64,000 bases of DNA from Chrysemys picta bellii (taxonomy: Eukaryota > Chordata > Testudines > Emydidae), in NCBI RefSeq assembly GCF_011386835.1, contig NC_088805.1:13388836-13452835 (forward strand), written 5' to 3'. The notes beneath the pieces were generated by a model. It saw nothing but the letters and a program-made list of their open reading frames with translations, did no database searches and was not told the DNA's origin. Position 1 is the first letter of the stretch. Every line of letters begins with the position of its first letter. Both the position numbers and the translations under genes were made by a program. Positions 22,781 to 32,930 of the stretch are shown piece after piece.

Positions 22781-22893
22781 CACTGTCTACACTGGTGCTT
22801 TACAGCACTGAAACTTGCTGCGTTCAGGGATGTTTTTTTTACACCCTGAGTGAGAAAGTTGCAGCGCTGTAAAGTGCCAGTGTAGACAAGCCC
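22781..22893. repeat. Palindromic Harbinger right end / MITE module
   Basis: 'actgtctacactggtgcttt' mirrors 'aaagtgccagtgtagac', with mirrored 'gttcaggg' and 'accctgag' inside, so the segment can fold on itself. The same module occurs at 17590-17707 and 48411-48528. Here it forms the right end of the element starting at 20921, or is a separate MITE beside it. Confidence 0.8.
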
Positions 22894-22895
22894 TC

Positions 22896-23176
22896 AGTGA
22901 CAGAACAAGAAGTAATGGTCTCAAGTTGCAGTGGGGGAGGTTTAGGATGGATATCAGGAAAAACTTTTTCACTAGGAGGGTGGTGAAGCACTGGAATGGG
23001 TTATCTAGGGAGGTGGTGGAATCTCCTTCCTTAGAGGTTTTTAAGGGCAGGCTTGACAAAGTCCTGACTGAGATGATTTAGTTGGGGATTGGTCCTGCTT
23101 TGAGCAGGGGGTTGGACTAGATGACCTCCTGAGGTCCCTTCCAACCCTGATATTCTATGATTCTATCATTCTATGA
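22896..23176 (+). repeat. CR1 LINE 3' end
   Basis: The sequence contains the last coding block ('tggtgaagcactggaatggg', 'gaggtggtggaatctccttc') and the complete tail 'gggggttggactagatgacc', 'tcctgaggtcccttccaacc', then tattctatgattctat. Strongly 5'-truncated, as is usual for CR1. Confidence 0.95.
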
Positions 23177-23275
23177 GTCCGTCCACTTGAAATCTCAAGA
23201 ATTCAGCCTTGTATAAGCAACTTCCTTTGATCCACTTGCAAACACCTTTGAAGTTGTGGATAGTTTTTTAAAGGG

Positions 23276-23366
23276 ATAACAAAGAGGAGGGTGGGATGCT
23301 CTGTGCTTTTATCAGATAGCCTGTATCTGATAAAAGCACAAAGCATCCCACCCTCCTCTTTGTTAT
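23276..23366. repeat. Near-perfect 91-bp hairpin
   Basis: Two 43-base arms (23276-23318 and 23324-23366) are reverse complements except for one position, separated by the 5-base loop gcctg. The left arm starts ataacaaagaggagggtggg; the right arm ends ccctcctctttgttat. On a minus-strand transcript the one mismatch would be a G-U pair, so the stem would be continuous. No target duplication or known transposon end was found. It may be a small MITE, a recent fold-back replication product or a hairpin RNA source. Confidence 0.9.
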
Positions 23367-24394
23367 GCCAGCTCTGCAACATTCCAGGGAGCATTTGACA
23401 ACAGTGATGAGAATCAGAGACAAAAGGCAGCTGAGCTTTCCAGAGGTCTGCAAAGGATTTTAGATTTTCAAGTGTTGCATTTCCCCCAAACCTATTCTTT
23501 TGCAGTCCCAAATCTTAAATAGGGGGTGGGTGGAGGGACTGACAAAGAGTATCACTGGACAGCCAGGTACAGCTACTCAGAACATAATGTTAGTTTCAAT
23601 GGGCCTTTGTCCAATAACCAAAACCTCCACTCTACTGCCTTTAAATAAAGCAACTTAAATAAATAACAGTCCTATAATGACAAGACAACACATGCCAAAC
23701 TTCTTTAGCTTTACACTGTCTAAACTGCATTGTAACATCCGTAAAGCCAGGCCTGTCTCTTTTTTGTACTTGTCAGCAGAGACCCAAGCACATCTACAAT
23801 GCTGTTTGTAATAAACAATTACAGTGATAGTCTTGGACAAATGAGACAGCTCTAAATCAAGTTTACTCTGGTTGAAAGATTCTGGGAAAGGTCCCAATCA
23901 TCATAAAACAAGAAACTAAACTGGATATATTCTTACATTGTTTTTCTCCCCCTCGAGAGCAAACATATTTCTAACCATGGGACACCAGTTGTTTCTAATA
24001 TAATTAAGTTACATGAGCTCAAGAGACATGTAAGGACACTTGCAACAGTGACTAACTGCGGCCTCTACAGTTGTGCTCATAGTTTCGTGCGGGAAAGTTT
24101 TTGGGGGTACTTTCTTTTCACCTAGGTTTTTGAGGGTGCATTTTCTTGCATTTAATTTTTGAATATGCAAAAACATAGCTGTGTGCATATAAACTTCCTT
24201 TGCACACAAGTGGGCTGTACTGAATTTTGTGTGCACAGATATGAGATTTTGTACACATTAAAAATGAGGTGTGAAAAATGAGTTCCCAGGCATTTGTAAA
24301 ACTGTGATGAAGAATTTTCTACTCATGTCTCACTTTCGTTTATTGATTCTTAGCCTGTGTGATAAAACGCATGTTCACCATCTGACCAAATATA
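23367..24394. other. Intergenic DNA, nothing recognised
   Basis: Apart from the hairpin to its left, I see no gene, RNA or clear transposon in this AT-rich stretch. Confidence 0.35.
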
Positions 24395-24527
24395 GACCCT
24401 GATACAGGAAAACACCTCTAGTCAGGAAAAGAGTTAAGCATATTCTTAATTTTAAGCACATGCTTAGGTGCTACTGAAGTCAGTGGGTCTGTTGAGCACA
24501 TGTTAATTGTTTTCCTGAATCGGGGTC
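24395..24527. repeat. Old palindromic repeat (MITE-like)
   Basis: 'ccctgatacaggaaaacac' at the left mirrors 'ttgttttcctgaatcgggg' at the right, with a mirrored centre around 'taagcacatgcttaggtgct' and 'gaagtcagtggg'. Worn copy of an ancient sauropsid repeat class. Confidence 0.5.
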
Positions 24528-24924
24528 TTAATGCTGATGTCCCTCCCACCTTCAAAATTAAACAGATTAGGTTCAGGGAAGCAAGTGATACTGTTCTAGC
24601 TGAAGGTAAGAAACCTGGCTCTGCTTCATCTGAGAAAACGCTGTTCCTGTACGGTCTTTCAGCATGTAAAAAGAAAGGGAGATGAAACTTACCCATCATG
24701 ATTTTCTGTTGCTCAGCTTGGTTTACGTCTTTGAGAGATAGGAGCAGGAGCTATGTGGAGGTATATGTATGCCTGGTCACAGAACATACAAGGCCCTACA
24801 CAACTTCGTGTTATTGTCATCAGAAAAAGGAAACTACAGAAACTCTACTTTAAGAGACCTAGGCTCCTGTGTGTAAAATACACACCTGTGCAGGCAGACA
24901 GCGTGGAGCTGATGCACTACTCAC

Positions 24925-24986
24925 TTACAAAAAGAACAGATACAGACGTGTAGATACAGACTAACACGGCTACCCCCTGATACTTG
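24925..24986 (+). repeat. 62-bp retroposed fragment of the palindromic 'aaaaagaacag' family
   Basis: The 9-bp sequence actactcac flanks it (24916-24924 and 24987-24995). It starts ttacaaaaagaacag and ends with 'gatacagactaacacggcta' plus ccccctgatacttg, the 3' tail shared with 47459-47669 and 62558-62730. It is a very short copy of the same retroposon family, with only a few bases of the inverted arm. Confidence 0.7.
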
Positions 24987-24995
24987 ACTACTCAC

Positions 24996-25379
24996 ATTCT
25001 CAAAACAATGGTTTTGAGTGGTGCACAAGCCTTGTGAAACAACATGGCTGTGTGGTTAGATGTTCAGCTGTGCGTGTGTTCTCCCTGTGTGCTGCCCCAG
25101 CTCTGCGCAGACAGCCGGCACCACAGACCTCAAGTGAAACGCCCAGTGACCACAAGATCTGTTAAGGTACGAAGGCACCTGGCCAGCTTTATTATCAACA
25201 AAGCATAGTAACAGCACCTGGCAGATTATATGAGGATACTAAGACATATGCCTATGAAAATGGACACAGCTCAGTGAATAGCAGGATTTCCCATTCCCCC
25301 TGGGCTGGACAAAGACACTCCCTCTGAGAGACATCTTTATACCCTGATACAAACAAGTTACTGTAGCTGGGTGAGCACC
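24996..25379. other. Intergenic DNA, nothing recognised
   Basis: No supported feature. It may be the beginning of the LTR-like block that follows. Confidence 0.3.
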
Positions 25380-26060
25380 CGCTCCAGCCCTGGAGGGGTT
25401 GGAAAAGCCCTGCAGAGGGCTGGGGCTGGGCAAGGGAGTAAAACCCTGGCTGATTGGGGAAGTGGCTGCAGCTGGGGCCACGCCCCAAACCAGGCAACTG
25501 GGCCTCATAAGAAGGTCAGGGAAGCCAGAGGGAAGAGTCTCTTTTTAGCTGTGGAGAGAGATAGGCCTGGCTGCTGGGGAACTCACCTAGGGACCTAGAG
25601 TGAGGTAGAGCTGGGGAAAGGCCTTAGGAGCTGGGAAGCCCTAGGCCAGCAACTCCCCAGGCTGTAGGGACTAGTCTTAGGCCCACCTAGGTACTGGGCT
25701 TGCAGAGGGGCAGCCTGAGGGTGGGTAAAGGCAGCCAGTCTGAACCCTTTGCCTGTGATGAGTAGCTGATACTGCAGTCTGCCCCAGTGAATGGGGGCTA
25801 GATGGAGACTGGGCAGTAGCCAAGACTGAGGCAAAGTGGGGATAGTGGGTGGGGGTTCCCCTGGGATAGGGAGACCCAGAACTGTGGGGGTACTGCCAGG
25901 GGAACAGCACCTCAGGTAAAAGGGCACTGGGGTCCAGGGAGGGACATGGGGGCCACAGGACAGGTGGATCACTGGCCTGCAGAAGGTGCTCCAGATGCTG
26001 GAAGAGCTAATTCCCAGAAGTAACCAGCAGGAGGTGCTGCAGGGGTGAGTCCACTCATCT
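25380..26060 (+). repeat. Probable gypsy-type LTR fragment
   Basis: GC-rich, purine-biased sequence without coding capacity whose style ('gagagagataggcctggctg', 'accagcaggaggtgctgcag', ending 'ggggtgagtcc') is that of turtle Ty3/gypsy LTRs. A coding interior is absent and ends are not defined. The frames 25595-25972 and 25677-25910 on the minus strand are proline-rich shadows. Confidence 0.4.
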
Positions 26061-27439
26061 AGTTATGTACTGCCTCTGACATAGTTAGTCATTGCCCCCT
26101 GATGTGGCTAGTTATTACCCATTGCTTTGTACCTGTTGGTTTGATCAAAACATTTTTATTACAGACTGTTATCCTTATCTTTCCTTTTAGGAGGAATCAG
26201 TGCATTCATTATCCTTGGGGAATGTTTTTGTACTATCCTTGATATCGGGATGTTTTGGTACCACTTGATATCGGGATGTGTACTCTTGCGTAAGTATTCT
26301 GTGCTTAGCACTTCTTAGGAATGTGCATTTCTGCAATATCCGCCCTGTTCTTGCCAGATTCTGTGACTTTTAAAGTCAGCCTGACTTTTGCTAACTTTGC
26401 TTTACATTAGTAAAGCTTGCCCACAACTTTAGCTGAGGCCTCATACCAAGCCTTTGAGATATAAGCCCTTGTCTCAGTCTCTCTTCCTACTACAGGCTGC
26501 TTTCTGGTTTGGGACTATGTAGCCAACTGATCTACATTTTATTATTTGTACTCCCTAGAGACCCAAATATATTCCAACCATGTTGTGCTAGGGAGCATAC
26601 AACCATACAGACCATTACATATTTCACTCCTAAAAATAAAAAGGAGACAAAGAGTAAAAGAATGAGCAAATGAAATAGGGCATTAATTTGGAAGCATCAA
26701 AACACAGTTGTTCTGGAACTTCTCCTGGGGTTGACTCTGAGCTAATTTATGGCCAGGGCCTGTAGGAGGAGTCCCAACAAAAAACTGTGGTGAGATAGCC
26801 AAACTATTGATCCTTTGTTCTCATTGGGATGAAATTCTCCCTTTTGCAGAGGATCAGTGTAAATCCTCAAAAGGCTTAAATGGGATTTAGCACTGCATTG
26901 GCCTTGAGGTGCCCCAGTGCACAGGGATGAGGTTCATTAATTTATTGTTAATTATTATATTTGTTGAAGATAACAGGCAGTTTCGGGAACAGCACCAACA
27001 CTTTACCTCTACTCTCAACAGCGCAGCCACATGCCAGATTAGATTAGTGGAATCTTGTAATTTCACCATTAACTCTTTAATTGGATTTTGGAATGAATCC
27101 AACAGGACATCTTTTCTTAAAGACAAACTCATTAGAACAATTATGGCAATGACTGAATTATGAAGCCACAGAACAAAGAAGGAGCTTGTCTCCCCCGAGA
27201 AGTACCTACAGTGAACTTTATCTGAACTTTGCATTGGTTAAATTAGGTTCAAGAAAGTACAGTAGTGAGCAAAACAACTGTCAGGTTGGATCACAGAAAC
27301 CCCCTGGGAGCTGCCACCTGATGTGCCAAGACTACCTCTGCTCCTGTTTTCCCTGCCAGCTCAGGACTCCAGTACCCTGTCTTGCTGAGCCAGACACTCC
27401 CATCTGCTCCAACACAGACCTAGGGTCTGAATTACTTGC
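26061..27439. other. Intergenic DNA, partly ERV leader
   Basis: The right part (about 27280-27439), read on the minus strand, continues directly from the LTR at 27440-28399 and is probably its internal leader. No gag, pol or env frame is recognisable. The rest shows nothing I can name. Confidence 0.35.
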
Positions 27440-28399
27440 CCCAAAGCTATAGGTTTACTTGAAAACTGCTCACAGAAGTGTGCCTGTCTTTAGCACTCAG
27501 ATGCCCAACTCCCAAAGGGGTCTAAACCCAAATAAATCTGTTATACCCTGTATAAAGCTTATGCAGGATAAACTCATAAATTGTTCACTCTCTAGAACAC
27601 TGATAGAAAGATATGCACAGCTGTTTGCTCCCCCAGGTATTAATACATACTCTGAGTTAATTACTAAGTAAAAAGTGATTTTTATTAAATAAAGTAGGAT
27701 TTAAGTGGTTCCAAGTAGTAACAGACAGAACAAAGTAAGTTACCAAGCAAAATAAAATAAAATGCGCAAATCTATGTCTAATTAAACTGAATACAGATCT
27801 CACCCTCAGATGCTCCAGTTTTCTCCCCCCCAACCTCCTTCAGACTGGACACAATTCTTTCCCCTGGTACAGCTCTTGTTCCAACTCAAGTGGTAGCTAG
27901 GGGATTCTTCATGATGGCTCCTCTCTTTGTTCTGCTCCACCCCTTTATATATCCTTTGCATAAGGTGGGAATCCTTTCTCTCTCTGGGTTTCCACCCTCC
28001 TCCCCCACTGGAAAAGCACCAGGTTAAAGATGGATTCCAGTTCATGTGACATGATCGCATGTCAGTGTAAGACCCCAAGCTTTCATTCTTCCCAGCCTGA
28101 CTCACAGGAAGGCCTGCCTGCAAACAGAGCCCCAGTCGATTATCCTGGTTGATGGGAGCCATTAAGATTCCAAACCACCATTTATGGCCCACACTGCATA
28201 ATTACAATAGGCCCTCAGTTATATTTCTAGTCCCAGATACAAGAATGGTACATTTATACAAATAGGATGATCACACTCAGCAGATTATAAACTTTGTAAT
28301 GATACCTTACAAGAGACCTTTTGCATGAAGCATATTCCAGTTACATTATATTCACTCTACCATATTTTTATAAAACCATACAGACTGCACAACATCACA
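27440..28399 (-). repeat. ERV-type LTR, minus strand
   Basis: On the minus strand it begins TGTGATGTTGTGCAG at 28399, carries a TATA box (tatataaag, plus-strand 27943-27951) and an AATAAA signal (plus-strand 27681-27686) some 260 bp downstream, so U3, R and U5 can be placed. It is related over most of its length to 18130-18791. The low-coordinate end is approximate. Confidence 0.75.
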
Positions 28400-28407
28400 G
28401 ATTATAT

Positions 28408-28868
28408 TTGGACTTCAGAAAACCTTTGACAAGGTCTCTCAATAAAGGCTGTTAAGCAAAGTAGCAGTCATGGGATAAGAGGGAAGGTCCTCTCATGAAT
28501 CAATAACTGGTTAAAAGATAGGAAACAAAGGGCAGGACTAAATGGTCAGTTCTCAGAATAGAGAGAGATAAATAGAGGTGTCCCCCAGGGGTCTGTACTG
28601 GGCCCAGTCCTAATCAACATATTCATCAATGATCTGGAAAAAGGAGTAAACAGTGAGTTGGCAAAATTTGCAGATGACAGAAAATTACTCAAGATAGTAA
28701 GTCCAAATCTGACTGCAAAAGTTTACAAAAGGGATCTCACAAAACTGGGTGACTGGGCAACAAAATGGCAGATGAAATTAAAGGTTGATAAATGCACAGT
28801 AATACATATTAGAAAACATCCCAACTATACATATAAAATGATAAAGGTCTAAATTAGCTTTTACCCAT
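28408..28868 (+). pseudogene. CR1 LINE reverse transcriptase fragment
   Basis: The translation contains the reverse transcriptase blocks GVPQGSVLGPVL, FINDLEKGV and the catalytic FADD (in LAKFADDRKLL), followed by LGDWATKWQMKLKVDKC. These are the palm motifs of non-LTR retrotransposon RTs. The fragment starts at a degraded point abutting the ERV LTR, has several stops and no 3' end. Internal piece of a dead CR1. Confidence 0.88.
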
Positions 28869-28869
28869 G

Positions 28870-29660
28870 GTCCACCCAGGAGACTCACTTTAGGCTTCCC
28901 GATTCCAGCCATCATCTCTCCTGGGCAGAGAGCCATGTCTCACTCCCCCCGGCCAGGGATTTTAAGGCTGCATAGCTTTCTGATTTACACTGATAATCCC
29001 AGCAACCCAGATTACCTAAAAAGGCCAGCACCTGCATTTTGCCTTTTCGCAATGGCTACCGGTGTATTGCCTGCAGTTATAAGTTATTATACAGCTCTCT
29101 CTAAGCCAGCACGTTTGTTCTGAAAGTAAAAACATTACAGAGAAAACAATAAAAGAACCTACACGCATGCTAAAAAGCTTAGCAGAGATCATTGCCAACT
29201 CCAAACTAGGGCTCTGGTAGGTGTCAGTCCTTCAAAACCTAAGACTGGGTTTTCCTCATAGTTACAAGTTCCTATCAGTCTTTAGATCAGGAACCAGAAG
29301 GAAGGCTGGGTAGATCAGCATTTCTTTATACATCTTGGACCTTAGAACTTGGTTCTGTAACAGTTAATCAGCAGGCAATCACCCCCTCCTTGGGGCGTAG
29401 CTTCAAAAGGCTAGGTTTTTTTTCATAACCAGAGTTGGAGAATTTGCATTAACTCCATCTTCGCCGCCAGGAAAGACATTATACAATAAGAGAACGTACA
29501 GTATGCGCTACAGGAGTTCCTCAGCCCCTCTCCCTGCACAGAGGTCACTGATCCCTCTGTTTCCCAGCAGTATTTCCTTATTTACTTTGTCAAACAGGCA
29601 CTGAGAAATGACTGACTCAAATTTTGTCCTACTATAAACATCAAAGCATGTATCACAACA
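28870..29660 (-). repeat. Probable ERV LTR, minus strand
   Basis: On the minus strand the block 'ttttctctgtaatg' followed by 'tttttacttt' and a decayed polyadenylation signal matches 57200-57260 on the plus strand, where the signal is intact. This suggests two LTRs of one family in opposite orientation. Ends are approximate. Confidence 0.5.
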
Positions 29661-29797
29661 TGTCCAAAGAACAATACAGTGGAAAACTGCATAGGAAATT
29701 ACTTGTAGTCACACTCAGTGCAATGATGATCATGAAAAATTAAGCTGTGGAATCTTTCTGGCCATGATTTCAGATGTTGTATTGATGTTCAATTATT

Positions 29798-30980
29798 TAC
29801 TCCTGTGGACATTCTGTGCCAAAAAAAATAAAAATTCTATGCACAATACTTTAAAGTTATGCAAATTTCTGCAAATTTTATTTGTCCAATAAATGTGGAG
29901 GCTCCAGCATGGCACTGGGGAACACAAGCCACTGGCTGCACAGAGGTGGGAGATCACTGTGCAGCTTTCCCCAGGACACGGACTCAGCGGTGAGGCTGCA
30001 CCCAACTCTGACACAGCACAAGGACCAGGCCTGCCCCAGAAACACCCCAGGGCCCTGCCCTTCTGTGCCAAGTGCACCAGGTGTGGTCAGGCAGGCTCAG
30101 CAAGGCAGGATCCAAGTGTGGAGGGGATTAGTGTGGGGGGGATCCAGGTGTGGGTTGAGAGGGTTCTGTGGGGGACAATCTGGGTGCGGGAGGCTCAGTG
30201 TGGGATCCAGGTGTGGGGGAGATCTGGACTGTAATCCCAGTAATGGGACTCCGCAGGGGGGTCCAGGTGAAGGTGGTTGGGGCTTAGCAGGGGGGTCTGA
30301 GTGTAGGGGGCTCAGTGGTGGGGTCCAGATGCTGGGGGAGTGGGGCTCAGTGGGGTGGGAATCCATGTGCAACTGGTTGGGGCTCAGTACCATGGATACC
30401 CAGATGTGGCTCATCGCAGTGGTCCAGATGCAGGGGGAGAGGGGCTCATTGGGGGGGGTTCTGGGTGTGTGTGTGGGGGGTGATGCTTGGTGGGAGGGTC
30501 TGGGTTTGAAGGGGTCTGGATGCATGGGGATTGGGCAGATGGGGGGAGCAGCTCCCTGTAGAGTGATCGCTCCCCCTGCAGCTGAGAAGTGATGGGTGCA
30601 GGAAGCATAGGTTGGCAGGGTGAAGTTTGCAGAGTTTCCTACAGCTGGGGGAGAAATCTGGGGGTGGGTCTGAACCAGCCCCGGATGCCATGCAGGGGAA
30701 GAGGAAGTCCCATCCTCCCCAGCCCAGCCAGGATGAGCAGCTGAGCCTGGTGCAGGGTAGGAGCCACCAGCCAGGTCTTCCCCAGTCCCGCCACCTGCCT
30801 CACAGTGATTTACCTCTCTGTCAGCTGCCCTGGGCACCCAAAACATACTGCTGGGGAGGATCGCATTACCGCTCTTGTGGCTTCCCTGTCAGAAAGTTAT
30901 TTTTCTTCAGGGAAACAAAGAAATCTGCAAGGGACATAAATTCTGCGCATGCGCAGTGGCACATAAATCCCCCAGGAGTA
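29798..30980. mobile_element. Non-autonomous DNA transposon with tandem-repeat interior
   Basis: The ends are inverted: tactcctgtggacattctgtgcca at the left (first 20 bases shown are diagnostic) and, inverted, tactcctgggggatttatgt at the right. The flanks tcaattat (29789-29796) and tcaattac (30981-30988) are near-identical 8-mers offset by one base, a hAT-like target duplication. The interior (30100-30560) consists of degenerate G-rich units with the phrases 'ggggctcagtg' and 'ggtccaggtg'. Long frames on both strands there (29882-30592, 30097-30846) are by-products of this repeat. Confidence 0.75.
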
Positions 30981-31159
30981 TCAATTACACATTTTTCCCA
31001 ATCAGACTGTGAAGTGCTGACAGTGTGTTCAGCCCAGTACAAGGCATAGAAATAAAGACTGCCCCTGTCCCAAACTGCTTAACCATGGGAGGAGAGCTTT
31101 ATAATTTAGCAATCTCTCAGGGGTTTAAGTGTGGCTTTAGTAATGGATAGACCTTGTGT

Positions 31160-31620
31160 TGGCTTCCAACACAGGGATGGTGTCATGGGGTGTATGTACC
31201 TCACGCTGCTGATTTCCCAGCTTTCAAGAGACTGTCAGATAAAAGGGCTGGGAAGCAGAAGGGCAAGGTGGCCACCAGAGGAGTGAGCAGGCTGGAGAAA
31301 GGAGCTCCTGCCAGCACACTACTAAAGAGCCATGGCAGAGTCAACAGCCCAGGAGGGGACGGACTGACTGACAGGCTGGAGAGCCTGCCCAGATCCAGGG
31401 GAAGGTAGGAGGGAGCTCAAGGCACTGTCAGAGTTGAAGAACCCTGATCCTGCTTATCTAGCTCGAGGGGCCCTGAGCTGGAACCCAGTGGAGTGGGCGG
31501 CTCTGGGTTCCCTTCCAACCCCATGTTGGGCTTGGGAGTGAAGAAAGGATTTTCAGACTCCTGGACACCAGGAATAGACTTGGTTTGTGTCTTTTCCAGG
31601 CCCAGGAATTAGCCAGATGT
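31160..31620 (+). repeat. Probable gypsy-type LTR fragment
   Basis: The block 'ggccctgagctggaaccc' followed by 'agtggagtgggcgg' and 'ctgggttccc' (31469-31513) is closely similar to 56500-56541 in the 3' LTR of the gypsy element at 54433-56689. No internal coding sequence is nearby. Confidence 0.5.
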
Positions 31621-31677
31621 TCACTCAGAAAGCAAGAGGGCCTGTGTTCCCTCTAATTTTTCCCAAACATGTGCCGA

Positions 31678-31756
31678 ATGAATTTTGTTATGTGCACCAA
31701 TATGGAGGTGATGTGTGACACATCACCTTCATATTGGTGCACATAACAAAATTCAT
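31678..31756. repeat. 79-bp subterminal hairpin
   Basis: Two 38-base arms (31678-31715, 31719-31756) are complementary except for one position, with the 3-base loop tga. The arms begin atgaattttgttatgtgcac and end with its complement. Being just inside the left end of the element, it may serve as a subterminal transposase-binding or processing structure. Confidence 0.92.
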
Positions 31757-31759
31757 GTG

Positions 31760-32550
31760 GTGGGGGTGGGGCCAAGGTGTTCAGAGTGTGGGAGGGGGCT
31801 CAGGGCTGGGGCAGAGGGTTGGGGGTGCAGGCTCTGGGGTGGGGCCAGGTATGAGGGGCTCAGGGCTGGGGCAGAGGGTTGGGGTCTGTGTGTGGGGGTG
31901 AGGGCTCTGGAGTGGGACTGGGGATGAGGGGTTCAGGGCTGGGGCAGAGGGTTGGGGTGCAGGCTCTGGGGTGGGGCTGGGGAGGAGGGGCACAGGGCTC
32001 GGCAGAGGGTTGGGGCGCAGGGGTGTGGGGTGGGGCCGGGGATGAGGGGCTCAGGGTTGGGGTCTGTGTGTGGCACTGAGGGCTCCGACTGGGGGTGCGG
32101 GCTCTGGGGTGGGGCCGGGGAGGAGGGGCTCAGGGCTGGGGCAGAGGGTTGGGGTGCAGGGGTGAGGGCTCTGGTTGGAGGTGCAGGCTCTGGGGTGGGG
32201 CTGGGGATGAGGGGCTCAGGGTTGGGGTCTGTGTGGCAGTGAGGGCTCCAGCTGGGGGTGCGGGCTCTGGGGTGGGGCCGGGGAGGAGGGGCTCAGGGCT
32301 GGGGCAGAGGGTTGGGGTGCAGGGGTGAGAGCTCTGGTTGGAGGTGCAGGCTCTGGGGTGGGGCCAGGGATGAGGGGCTCAGGGTTGGGGTCTGTGTGTG
32401 GCAGTGAGGGCTCCGGCTGGGGGTGTGGGCTCTGGGGTGGGGCCGGGGAGGAGGGGCTCAGGGCTTGGGCAGAGGGTTGGGGTGCAGGGGTGAGGGCTCT
32501 GGCTGGGGATGCAGGCTCTGGAGAGGGGCCAGGGATGAGGGGTTTGGGGT
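31760..32550. repeat. G-rich tandem repeat with about 164-bp higher-order period
   Basis: The phrase gctctggg/gctctgga recurs at 31831, 31963, 32101, 32187, 32264, 32350, 32429 and 32515. From 32101 on, the spacing alternates between about 86 and 77-79 bp, so every second unit returns after 163-165 bp. Two related units (one with 'gcagagggttggggtgcag', one with 'gggttggggtctgtgtg') therefore amplified as a pair. Not coding. Confidence 0.88.
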
Positions 32551-32930
32551 GCAGGAGGGTGCTCTGCGGCGGAGAGAGAGGACTCCACCCAGCTCTCTCT
32601 CCCTGCAACAGCACCTGGGCTGGGGGGGAGAGGCGCCTCTCCTTCCTGTGGCAGCTCCGGGGCTGGGATCACGGGATAGGTGCCCCTCCCCCAGCTGCAA
32701 CAGGTCCGGGCTGGGTTTGGGCTGCCCCTCCCCTGACCCCAACTCAGCCTCAGCCCCAGACCTGCCACGGCAGGTTGTGGGCTGGGCTAGGTTGGAGCCG
32801 TGGGAGGGGCTCTTCTCCCCCAGCTGCAGCAGATCTGGGGCTAGGGAGGGGCTGGAAGAGGGGCGCCCCTCCTGTGGCAGGTCCTGGCTGGGCAGCCACA
32901 CAGTTTACAGGGAACTTGGAACAGGGCCTG

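Larger units (their letters stand above)
20921..22893 (+). mobile_element. PIF/Harbinger element, transposase-only deletion derivative
   Basis: The left end gggcatgtctacattggcag and the right end, read inverted, gggcttgtctacactggcac are terminal inverted repeats that both continue into a 'ttacagcgc' block. TAA precedes the left end (20918-20920), the target preferred by Harbinger; the right flank is tca, so the duplication is imperfect. It aligns with the full-length copy at 36110-41008 through the transposase gene up to about 22770, then jumps to a palindromic right end (22781-22893). The Myb-like second gene is therefore missing. Without that partner it would at best be partly autonomous. 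Confidence 0.85.
31645..32922. mobile_element. hAT-like element, 1278 bp, with hairpin and minisatellite
   Basis: The 8-bp sequence agggcctg flanks it on both sides (31637-31644 and 32923-32930). The ends share an inverted 'gttccctctaa' / 'ttacagggaac' motif, though the right copy sits a few bases inside the end. It contains a 79-bp hairpin (31678-31756) and a tandem repeat (about 31760-32550). The frames running through it (32325-32984, 32216-32614 and others) are repeat shadows of Gly/Pro-rich composition. Confidence 0.75.

Noticed and set aside
30097..30846. 249-codon minus-strand frame, proline- and histidine-rich, the second longest in the window
   Set aside because: It is produced by degenerate G-rich tandem units inside the transposon at 29798-30980, and several overlapping frames on both strands show the same composition.
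31760..32550. Regularly spaced repeats that might suggest a CRISPR array
   Set aside because: Units are contiguous and degenerate without unique spacers, in a vertebrate genome; it is a minisatellite.
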